Part shown: positions 1 to 5,038 of the stretch, piece after piece
How the letters are laid out: each line of letters opens with the position of its first letter
Numbering within the stretch: the stretch's first letter is position 1
Assembly: GCA_017743275.1 (NCBI GenBank)
Contig: JAGHZG010000171.1
Coordinates: 1-5,051, forward strand
Length of the DNA stretch: 5,051 nt
Origin: Chloroflexota bacterium
GTDB lineage: Bacteria > Chloroflexota > Anaerolineae > B4-G1 > DUEL01
Direction of reading: 5' to 3'
The notes under the pieces: generated by a model
The model's database searches: none
Told to the model about the DNA's origin: nothing
What the model saw: the letters and a program-made list of their open reading frames with translations, nothing else
Program-made: the position numbers and the translations under genes

Positions 1-1
1 G

Positions 2-1555
2 ACAGCAGCCGCCCCTCCGCCCTCCCCGACACCGGCGCCGGCCCACGTGGAAGTCCTGCGCCTCCCCGGCGGCGGATACTGGGGCCATCCCTCTCCTTTT
101 GGCTTCAACCGCGGCCCCGGCTACATGCGCGCGTCCCTGATCTTTGACACCCTGGCCTGGCGGGACGCCAGCGGTCAGACCATCCCCTGGCTGGCCACTG
201 ACTGGACCGTCTCCAACGACGGCAAAACCTGGACCTTCAACCTGCGCAACGGGGTGCGCTGGCAGGACGGCCAGCCCTTTACCGCCGACGACGTCGTCTT
301 CACCTTTGAGTACGGCAAAGCCCACCCTTATGTTGGCTGGTTTATGGTCCAACTGGGGGAGGTGGAATCTGTGGAAAAGGTCGCCGAGAACCAGGTCGCC
401 ATCCACCTGAAGCGCCCCTTCGCCCCTTTCCTCCAGACCGTCGCCGAGGCGCTCTTTATCATCCCCAAACACATCTGGGAGAAGGTGGACGATCCCAAGG
501 CCTATATGGAGCCCGATGCCTTCATCGGCACCGGCGCCTACCGGCTGGTCCAGTTCAGCAAGGAAGAGAATACTTACCTTTATGAAGCCAATCCGGATTT
601 CTTCTTGGGTGAGCCCTACGTCCGGCGGCTGGAGTTCGTGCCCATCAGCGACGAGTCTATGGCCCTCCTGAACGGCGACATCGCCGCCTTTGACAAGTTC
701 GGGGGCGTGAACGAGGAGATGCTGGCACCCTTCCGCAAGCCACCCTTCCAGATCCAGCAGGCCCCCGGCGAGTGGGGGATGTTCCTGTACTTCAACCTGG
801 AAAAGGACACCCCGTTGAAGGACGTGCGAGTGCGGCGGGCCATCGCCCATGCTATAGACCGGCAGGCGCTCCTGGACCGGGTGCTCCTGGGCTTCGGTGA
901 CAAGGGTAACCCCGGCTTCCTGCCCCCCGCCAACCCCTGGCACAACTCCAACGTCCCCGAGTACCCCTACGACCTGGAGAAGGCGAAGGCCCTGCTGGCG
1001 GAGGCCGGGTACGACGGCCGCCCCATCCAACTGGCCTACTCCCCCGACTGGATTATGGCTTCGCCCCGGGTGGTGGAAATCCTCAAGGCCGGGTTTGATG
1101 CCATCGGCCTGAAGGTGGAGTTGGTAACGATGGACCAGGCCACCATAGACGCGGCGGCAACGGAGGGCAACTATGAGATGCTCATCACCGGCTTCGGCGG
1201 TCTGGGCGGCGACCCCGACCAGTTGCGGCGGATGTTCGCCAGTTTCAGCAAGATGAAGGGCTTCTCCCGGGCCCGGGGCTACCAGAACCCTGAGTTTGAC
1301 CAATCGGCCGATGCTCAGGTGACCATAGTGGACCCGGACGAGCGCCGCAAAGCCGTGGACCGGATGCAGGCCATCTTGGCGGAGGACCTGCCGGTGATTC
1401 CCTTGTACTACACCGCCCGGGTGGTCGTCTACAACGCCGATGTCTTTGACAATTGGTACTACACCCCCGGCGGCTTCGGCGGCGGCGTCCCCATGCCCTA
1501 CAACAAGCACCAGTTCATCGTCGGCCGGCCGGAAGGGCTGGAGATTCGGCGGTAA
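2..1555 (+). CDS. ABC transporter substrate-binding lipoprotein, family 5 (peptide/nickel type), 5' end missing
   Basis: This is the periplasmic or surface-anchored binding protein of an Opp/Dpp/Nik-type ABC importer. The open frame runs in from the window edge: bases 2-46 encode a Thr/Ala/Pro-rich stretch typical of the linker after a lipoprotein cysteine, so the GTG at 47 is not the real start and the signal peptide and lipobox lie upstream. About 517 residues are visible, close to full length for the mature protein. The family-5 signature is at about residues 80-105 (LRNGVRWQDGQPFTADDVVF), followed by a lobe II with conserved blocks such as KDVRVRRAIAHAIDR and the C-terminal LPVIPLYY. An N-terminal GHPSPFGFNRGPGY block suggests a distinct subfamily. 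No permease or ATPase is in view. The substrate is undetermined: peptide or a metal complex are both possible, and the latter is only suggested by the neighbours. The stop overlaps the next start. Confidence 0.93.
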   Translation, partial: TAAAPPPSPTPAPAHVEVLRLPGGGYWGHPSPFGFNRGPGYMRASLIFDTLAWRDASGQTIPWLATDWTVSNDGKTWTFNLRNGVRWQDGQPFTADDVVFTFEYGKAHPYVGWFMVQLGEVESVEKVAENQVAIHLKRPFAPFLQTVAEALFIIPKHIWEKVDDPKAYMEPDAFIGTGAYRLVQFSKEENTYLYEANPDFFLGEPYVRRLEFVPISDESMALLNGDIAAFDKFGGVNEEMLAPFRKPPFQIQQAPGEWGMFLYFNLEKDTPLKDVRVRRAIAHAIDRQALLDRVLLGFGDKGNPGFLPPANPWHNSNVPEYPYDLEKAKALLAEAGYDGRPIQLAYSPDWIMASPRVVEILKAGFDAIGLKVELVTMDQATIDAAATEGNYEMLITGFGGLGGDPDQLRRMFASFSKMKGFSRARGYQNPEFDQSADAQVTIVDPDERRKAVDRMQAILAEDLPVIPLYYTARVVVYNADVFDNWYYTPGGFGGGVPMPYNKHQFIVGRPEGLEIRR

Positions 1556-2154
1556 TGGACGACCTGCGCGCCTTTTTTGAGCGACTGGCCGAAGAATGGG
1601 ATGCCCAGCAGCCGCCGGACCGGGAGGAGCGGTTGCGGCGGCTGCTGGAACCCTTTGGCGACCTTCTGCAGCAGGCGCAGGCGGTCCTGGAGGTCGGCAC
1701 CGGCACCGGGGCGCTCATCCCGCTCCTGCGGGAAAGCGCCCCGACCGCACGCCAAGTCTCGGTGGACCTGGCTCACGGGATGCTGCAACGGGCCCGAAAG
1801 CGCTCTCCTGAGGCCTGGCTGGTCCAGGCTGATGCCCACTACCTGCCCTTCCCTCCAGCCACCTTTGACCGGGTGATCTGCCACAACACCTTCCCCCACT
1901 TCCGCGACAAACCCGCCGCGCTGGCCGAACTGGCGCGGGTCCTATGCCCCGGCGGATGCCTGCTGATCCTGCACGACCTGGGCCGGGAGCAGGTGAATGC
2001 CATCCACCAGGGCGTTGGCGGTCCCATCGGGAACGATGGGCTCCCGTCTGGCGACGAGTTAGTCTACCTCCTGCAGGCCGCGGGGTTCTCTCCGCTGGAG
2101 ATAGAAGACAGCGCGGAGCGCTACCGGGCCATCGGCCAGCGACGCACTGGGTGA
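1555..2154 (+). CDS. class I SAM-dependent methyltransferase (Methyltransf_11-like)
   Basis: This 199-residue cytoplasmic enzyme is predicted to transfer a methyl group from S-adenosylmethionine to an unknown acceptor. Motif I, VLEVGTGTG, is at residues 44-52; the acidic residue ending strand 2 is D71; QADAHYLPF (91-99) is motif II-like; FDRVICHNTFPHF (104-116) holds the motif III/IV region; and LARVLCPGGCLLILHD (126-141) is the post-motif strand. A C-terminal block, REQVNAIHQGVGGPIGNDGLP, is distinctive and His-containing. The ATG shares one base with the upstream stop (TAATG, 1553-1557), so translation is probably coupled to the binding-protein gene. The frame is open for 34 codons further upstream, but those overlap the binding-protein gene and would break this junction. 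The fold is clear and the substrate is not. Its position between a binding protein and a metal-uptake cluster hints at a metal- or cofactor-related role (inference). Confidence 0.9.
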   Translation: MDDLRAFFERLAEEWDAQQPPDREERLRRLLEPFGDLLQQAQAVLEVGTGTGALIPLLRESAPTARQVSVDLAHGMLQRARKRSPEAWLVQADAHYLPFPPATFDRVICHNTFPHFRDKPAALAELARVLCPGGCLLILHDLGREQVNAIHQGVGGPIGNDGLPSGDELVYLLQAAGFSPLEIEDSAERYRAIGQRRTG

Positions 2155-2165
2155 CCGTACTCGTA

Positions 2166-2187
2166 GGACAACTGCTCGCAGTTGTCC
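2166..2187 (+). terminator. hairpin after the methyltransferase, probable intrinsic terminator
   Basis: GGACAACTGC (2166-2175) and GCAGTTGTCC (2178-2187) are perfect inverted complements separated by TC. The RNA would fold as a 9-bp stem with a CUCG loop. It lies 11 bases after the methyltransferase stop. The following T-rich stretch (AATTCTTTT, 2191-2199) starts a few bases late and is interrupted, so termination may be partial. The T run merges into the -35 box of the next promoter. Confidence 0.55.
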
Positions 2188-2197
2188 CACAATTCTT

Positions 2198-2225
2198 TTG
2201 ACATTTTATCGCAACAGTATATAAT
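2198..2225 (+). promoter_or_regulatory. sigma70-type promoter for the Fur-family gene
   Basis: A perfect -35 box TTGACA (2198-2203) and a perfect -10 box TATAAT (2220-2225) are separated by 16 bp, one short of the optimum. Transcription would start near 2231-2233, giving a leader of about 26 bases. It is the only consensus promoter seen in the window and probably drives the Fur gene plus cbiM-cbiQ. Such a strong core promoter usually needs a repressor, which fits the overlapping operator. Confidence 0.85.
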
Positions 2226-2240
2226 GGCATTTGCGACAAA
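2205..2240 (+). promoter_or_regulatory. candidate Fur-family operator (inverted repeat centred on the -10 box)
   Basis: TTTATCGCAA (2205-2214) and TTGCGACAAA (2231-2240) are inverted copies matching at 9 of 10 positions, with a 16-base spacer. Their midpoint (2222.5) coincides with the midpoint of TATAAT. One arm lies in the promoter spacer and the other at the expected start site, so bound repressor would block RNA polymerase. The CGCAA/TTGCG arms differ from the classic GATAATGATAATCATTATC Fur box and recall the TTGCAA half-sites of nickel regulator Nur, although Nur spacing is shorter. Binding by the adjacent regulator is inferred. Confidence 0.6.
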
Positions 2241-2257
2241 GTTCATCAGGAGGGGGA

Positions 2258-2689
2258 ATGACCCACTGTCACACGCTCATTGCAGTGCTGCGCCAGGAGG
2301 GGTACCGGCTGACCCCGCAGCGGGAGATAATTGTGGAGGCCATCGCCCACAGCGGCCGCCACATGACCGCTGAGGAGGTACTGGAGATTGTACGGCAGAA
2401 AACGAGCGCCGTCAACATCGCCACCGTCTACCGGACCCTGGACCTGTTGGTGGAGAAGGGGCTGGCGACCCGCACCGACCTGGGCGAGGGCCGGGTAGTC
2501 TACGCCACGGTCCGGCACGGGCCCCACATCCACCTGGTCTGCCGCCGCTGCGGGCGGGTACTGGAGGCCGACGCGGCCCTGCTGGCCTCGCTGACCGCTG
2601 CCCTGCGGGAGGAGTACCATTTCTGCTGTGACACGACCCACCTGGCCATCACCGGCCTCTGCGAGGCCTGTGAGCAACGTGAAACGTGA
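2258..2689 (+). CDS. Fur-family metal-dependent transcriptional regulator (Fur/Zur/Nur type)
   Basis: This 143-residue protein has the usual Fur length and is a dimeric, metal-responsive DNA-binding repressor. GYRLTPQR (15-22) and the winged-helix recognition segment NIATVYRTLDLLVEKGLA (53-70) form the DNA-binding domain. HGPHIHLVCRRCG (87-99) opens the metal-binding dimerisation domain. C96/C99 and C135/C138 form two CxxC pairs for the structural zinc, and H35, H87, H90, H92, H122 and H128 are candidate sensor ligands. By hand alignment, the position of E. coli Fur E81 appears to be Ala83, and H87/D89 appear as Pro and Ile, so an iron-type site is not intact. The ATG at 2258 follows AGGAGG (2248-2253) by 4 bases. 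An earlier in-frame TTG at 2231 lies on the predicted transcription start and is rejected. The sensed metal cannot be read from sequence; the cbiMQ neighbours favour Ni, Co or Zn. Confidence 0.93.
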   Translation: MTHCHTLIAVLRQEGYRLTPQREIIVEAIAHSGRHMTAEEVLEIVRQKTSAVNIATVYRTLDLLVEKGLATRTDLGEGRVVYATVRHGPHIHLVCRRCGRVLEADAALLASLTAALREEYHFCCDTTHLAITGLCEACEQRET

Positions 2690-2706
2690 GGAGTAAAACG
2701 TGAAAG
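2679..2706 (+). repeat. four tandem degenerate heptamers (GTRAAAC type) across the Fur-gene stop
   Basis: GTGAAAC, GTGAGGA, GTAAAAC and GTGAAAG follow each other without a gap. The first two overlap the last codons and the TGA of the Fur-family gene, so the repeat encodes part of its C-terminus. It resembles the short tandem heptanucleotide repeats seen in spacers of some cyanobacteria and Chloroflexota. The last unit is also part of the 8-bp duplication flanking the next element. Confidence 0.6.
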
Positions 2707-2707
2707 G

Positions 2708-2809
2708 GTAACTGTTCAGCCCCACCCCTCCCCCAGCGGCTTCGCCGCCACCACCGCAGGCCTTGGCCCGAGGGCGGCGGGGGTGGGGTGAGGAAGCCTG
2801 AATAGTTAC
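2708..2809. mobile_element. MITE-like element A (102 bp) with terminal inverted repeats and 8-bp target duplication
   Basis: The ends are GTAACTGTTCAG (2708-2719) and CTGAATAGTTAC (2798-2809), inverted with one mismatch (11/12). The perfect direct repeat GTGAAAGG abuts both sides (2700-2707 and 2810-2817), as expected from an 8-bp target-site duplication. The interior is GC-rich and largely self-complementary: C-rich runs on the left (about 2720-2734) can pair with the G-rich run on the right (about 2775-2790), and GCGGC-TTC-GCCGC (2736-2748) forms a small hairpin. It has no coding capacity, so it must have been mobilised in trans. The left flank is a heptamer tract containing similar words, so this duplication alone could be coincidence; the matching structure of element B argues against that. 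Confidence 0.75.
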
Positions 2810-2831
2810 GTGAAAGGATTTTTAGGAGGTC

Positions 2832-2973
<142 letters not shown>

Positions 2974-2981
2974 AGGAGGTC
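2974..2981 (+). promoter_or_regulatory. cbiM ribosome binding site, regenerated by the element B target duplication
   Basis: AGGAGG (2974-2979) lies 5 bases before the ATG at 2985 and is a near-ideal Shine-Dalgarno. The octamer AGGAGGTC also occurs at 2824-2831, on the far side of element B, where it has no start codon. The site therefore exists twice because the element inserted in it. Confidence 0.85.
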
Positions 2982-2984
2982 ATT

Positions 2985-3956
2985 ATGCTCAGGAGCGAAG
3001 TCCTTCTTTCCCCGACTCCCATGCACATCCCGGACGGGTTTCTCAGCATGGGCGTCATCATCGTCTGCTGGGTTCTCAGCATCATCGGCATCGGGCTGGC
3101 GCTGGCGCGCACCCGAAAGAGCCTGGGGGAGCGACAGGTGCCGGTGATGGGCGTCCTGGCCGCGTTCATCTTCGCCGCCCAGATGCTCAACTTCACCATT
3201 GCAGGTGGGACGTCCGGCCACTTCCTGGGCGCAGCGCTGGCGGCCATCCTCCTGGGCCCCTGGGCGGCGATACTGACTATGACCACTGTCGTCGCCCTCC
3301 AGGCCCTGCTCTTTCAGGACGGCGGACTGCTGGCCCTGGGAGGCAACATCCTGAATATGGCCGTCATCGGCCCGGTCGTCGCCTACGGTTTCTACCGGGG
3401 CGTCCGGACTCTGCTGGGCAACCGCAGGGAGAGCACGCTGGTGGCGGGGTTCGTCGCCGCCTGGGTCTCCATTGTCGTCGCGGCGTTGGCCTGCGCGATG
3501 GAACTGGGATTCTCCGGCACCTCCCCCATCGGCATCGCCCTGCCGGCCATGGCCGGCATCCACGCCCTCATCGGCATCGGCGAGGGGCTCATCACCCTGG
3601 GCGCCCTGGCGCTGGTGACCGCCACCCGCCCGGACCTGGTGGAGGCGGAGCGGGCACCGGTCCCCGCCGGGATGCGCTGGGTCTGGGGCGGGCTGGCCAT
3701 CGCCCTCGTGCTGGCTCTGTTCTCCCCCCTGGCCTCCCCCCATCCGGATGGGCTGGAGCGGGTGGCGGAGGACCTGGGCTTCATTGAACGGGCCCAGGAG
3801 CCCCTATATCAGGTCATCCCGGACTATGTCTTCCCCGGCATCTCCAACGAGGCGCTGGCGACCATCGCGGCGGGCATTGTAGGGACTCTCATCGTCTACG
3901 GCATCGCCGTCGGGCTGGCCGCACTCCTCCGGCGGAGGGAACGGGCGACGGCATGA
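2985..3956 (+). CDS. cbiM: cobalt/nickel ECF transporter S component CbiM fused to a PDGLE (CbiN/NikN-like) domain
   Basis: This integral membrane protein captures Co2+ or Ni2+ for the energy-coupling-factor transporter formed with CbiQ and an ATPase CbiO. Counting from the ATG at 3021, MHIPDGFLS is the CbiM N-terminus, and Met1, His2 and His67 (in GGTSGHFLG, 62-70) match the metal ligands known from NikM. FQDGGLLALGGNILNMA (98-114) and the GIHALIGIGEGLIT segment (179-192) are further CbiM blocks. Hydrophobic helices occupy about 10-30, 41-60, 69-98, 112-128, 140-160 and 172-200. A second part (about 220-303) has a helix, the PHPDGLERVAEDLGF block (240-254) defining the PDGLE domain, and a last helix at 278-303, so the small CbiN-like subunit is fused. 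The start at 2985 has the only good ribosome site but adds 12 residues before the metal-binding Met-His; 3021 is the alternative. No CbiO is in view. Confidence 0.9.
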   Translation: MLRSEVLLSPTPMHIPDGFLSMGVIIVCWVLSIIGIGLALARTRKSLGERQVPVMGVLAAFIFAAQMLNFTIAGGTSGHFLGAALAAILLGPWAAILTMTTVVALQALLFQDGGLLALGGNILNMAVIGPVVAYGFYRGVRTLLGNRRESTLVAGFVAAWVSIVVAALACAMELGFSGTSPIGIALPAMAGIHALIGIGEGLITLGALALVTATRPDLVEAERAPVPAGMRWVWGGLAIALVLALFSPLASPHPDGLERVAEDLGFIERAQEPLYQVIPDYVFPGISNEALATIAAGIVGTLIVYGIAVGLAALLRRRERATA

Positions 3957-3958
3957 CC

Positions 3959-3993
3959 GACGTGCCCGGCACTTCTCAAGTGCCTGGCACGTC
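3959..3993. repeat. 16-bp palindrome between cbiM and cbiQ (REP-like)
   Basis: GACGTGCCCGGCACTT (3959-3974) and AAGTGCCTGGCACGTC (3978-3993) are inverted complements at 15 of 16 positions with a CTC loop. Each arm also contains its own small palindrome, GTGCC-Y-GGCAC (3962-3972 and 3980-3990). It fills almost all of the gap between the two genes. No T run follows, so a simple terminator is unlikely; a role in mRNA processing or tuning cbiQ expression, or a dispersed repeat, is more plausible. Confidence 0.8.
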
Positions 3994-4005
3994 CAGAGAG
4001 TGCCC

Positions 4006-4809
4006 ATGCACCTGCATGCGCTGGATACCTACTTACCCGGCGAGAGCCCCGTCCACCGGTTGGACCCGCGGGTCAAACTGGTACTGACGGTCCTCTTCAT
4101 CCTCATCGCTGCCCTGATGCCCGACCGGGCCTGGCTGGCCTTCGGCCTGATGGAGGGGCTGGTGCTGGCGGCGGTCGGGCTCTCGCGGGTCGGGCTGGGA
4201 GTGGTCCAGAAACGGTCGGCCCTGGCCCTCCCCTTCCTGCTGGCCGCCCTGACCGTGGCCTTCGCCCGGCCGGGGGATATAGGGCACGGGCAAACCGTGC
4301 CCCTACCAGGTACTCCATGGGCCGTCAGCGAGGCGGGCCTCTGGCGGTTCCTCTCCATCGTCGCCCGGTCGTACCTGTCGGTTCAGGCGGCGGTGCTCCT
4401 GGCCGCCACCACCCCGTTCCCCGACCTGCTCTGGGGGATGCGGGCGCTGAAGGTCCCCCGCATTCTGGTCGCCGTGGGCGGGTTTCTCTATCGCTACCTC
4501 TTCGTCCTGGCCGACGAGGCGCGACGGATGATGCAGGCGCGGGAGGCCCGGTCGGCCGTTCCGGCGGGCCGCCGGGGTGGCGGGACCGTCCTCTGGCGGG
4601 CCCGGGTGACCGGCGCGATGGCCGGAACCCTCTTCCTGCGGGCCTACGAACGGAGCGAGCGCATCTGGAACGCGATGGTCGCCCGGGGGTACGACGGCGA
4701 GGTGCGGGTGCTCTCCGCCCCTGCCCTCCGCCCATCCGACTGGCGGGCCGGAGTGGTCGGCGGATTGCTGCTGATCCTGCTTCTGATTGCCACGCGGACT
4801 GGTTTGTAA
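4006..4809 (+). CDS. cbiQ: energy-coupling factor transmembrane component CbiQ (EcfT)
   Basis: This 267-residue membrane protein links the metal-binding CbiM to the cytoplasmic ATPase CbiO. LDTYLPGESPVHRLDPRVKL (6-25) is the conserved N-terminal block. Hydrophobic segments lie at about 24-39, 43-62, 71-88, 113-136, 150-168 and 248-263. The long cytoplasmic coupling helices are at about 165-190 and 205-232; they carry ARE/ARS (179-183) and NAMVARGYDGEV (222-233), the latter a clear example of the Ala-Arg-Gly motif that docks on the ATPase, while the first copy deviates. The ATG at 4006 has a weak AGAGAG site 5 bases upstream; an in-frame GTG at 4000 overlaps that site and is less likely. The gap to cbiM is 49 bases and holds a palindrome. 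A hairpin-forming stretch encodes the loop at residues 93-99. Length is normal and no disruption is seen. Confidence 0.93.
   Translation: MHLHALDTYLPGESPVHRLDPRVKLVLTVLFILIAALMPDRAWLAFGLMEGLVLAAVGLSRVGLGVVQKRSALALPFLLAALTVAFARPGDIGHGQTVPLPGTPWAVSEAGLWRFLSIVARSYLSVQAAVLLAATTPFPDLLWGMRALKVPRILVAVGGFLYRYLFVLADEARRMMQAREARSAVPAGRRGGGTVLWRARVTGAMAGTLFLRAYERSERIWNAMVARGYDGEVRVLSAPALRPSDWRAGVVGGLLLILLLIATRTGL
4282..4302. repeat. palindrome inside cbiQ
   Basis: GGGCACGG (4282-4289) and CCGTGCCC (4295-4302) are perfect inverted complements around a 5-base loop, GCAAA. The sequence encodes part of an apparently variable loop of CbiQ (HGQTVPL, 94-100) between two membrane segments. It resembles dispersed GTGCCCCTAC-type palindromes of bacterial spacers, which is why it may be an in-frame repeat and not just codon use. 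Confidence 0.55.
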
Positions 4810-4818
4810 CGACAGCCG

Positions 4819-4849
4819 CGAAGAAACCAAACCACGAAGGATGCGAAGG
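4819..4849. repeat. short degenerate repeats (CGAAG words) after cbiQ
   Basis: CGAAG occurs at 4819, 4835 and 4844, the last two inside adjacent 9-base units (ACGAAGGAT, GCGAAGGAA). The tract is A/G-rich and non-coding. It looks like a decayed remnant of a short tandem repeat. This is a weak call made on a few words. Confidence 0.35.
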
Positions 4850-4937
4850 AAAACAAAAGGACGCCATATGCGACTTATTTTTCCCAGAGGTATTTGGAGT
4901 CCTCTGGGCGCTACACAGGCTTGTCCCTCCCCCATAT

Positions 4938-4975
4938 CCCCCTCCCCGCTGCTGCTGCGCGGCGCGGGGAGGGGG
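4938..4975. repeat. GC-rich inverted repeat, 12-bp perfect stem
   Basis: CCCCCTCCCCGC (4938-4949) and GCGGGGAGGGGG (4964-4975) are perfect inverted complements around a 14-base GC-rich loop containing CTG repeats. It belongs to the non-coding stretch after cbiQ. Its right arm also overlaps the outer arm of the next, larger palindrome, so the two structures compete. Confidence 0.75.
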
Positions 4976-5038
4976 AATTGAGAAGGGTTTGAGGCGGGCG
5001 GCTTCGCCGCCCGCCTCAAACCCCTCCTTTTCTCCCCC
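4971..5038. repeat. large palindrome near the window end, perfect 18-bp core
   Basis: GGGTTTGAGGCGGGCGGC (4985-5002) and GCCGCCCGCCTCAAACCC (5006-5023) pair perfectly around a TTC loop. Outside the core, G/A-rich (4971-4984) and C/T-rich (5024-5038) arms extend the pairing imperfectly. The 14 bases GCGGCTTCGCCGCC at 4998-5011 are identical to 2736-2749 in element A. No clean T run follows directly, although CTCCTTTT (5024-5031) could let it act as a terminator after cbiQ. It could also be part of a mobile palindromic element whose far end is outside the window. Confidence 0.8.

Noticed and set aside
47..49. GTG as the start of the binding protein
   Set aside because: The frame stays open to the window edge with a Pro/Ala linker typical of lipoproteins, and there is no ribosome site before this GTG.
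1453..1554. Upstream start for the methyltransferase
   Set aside because: It would overlap the binding-protein gene by over 100 bases; the TAATG junction at 1553-1557 and the protein motifs favour the start at 1555.
4806..4815. GTAACGACAG at the cbiQ stop as another element end
   Set aside because: Only the first five bases match the GTAACTATTCAG end convincingly, and no inverted partner or flanking duplication is seen within the window.
4883..4908. 8-bp hairpin CCCAGAGG/CCTCTGGG as the cbiQ terminator
   Set aside because: The T run lies before the stem and not after it, and the loop is 10 bases; it does not look like an intrinsic terminator on either strand.
4787..4981. 64-codon frame after cbiQ
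   Set aside because: It overlaps the cbiQ end in another frame, has no ribosome site, and its sequence is repeat-derived (Pro/Ser/Arg-rich translation of the palindromes).
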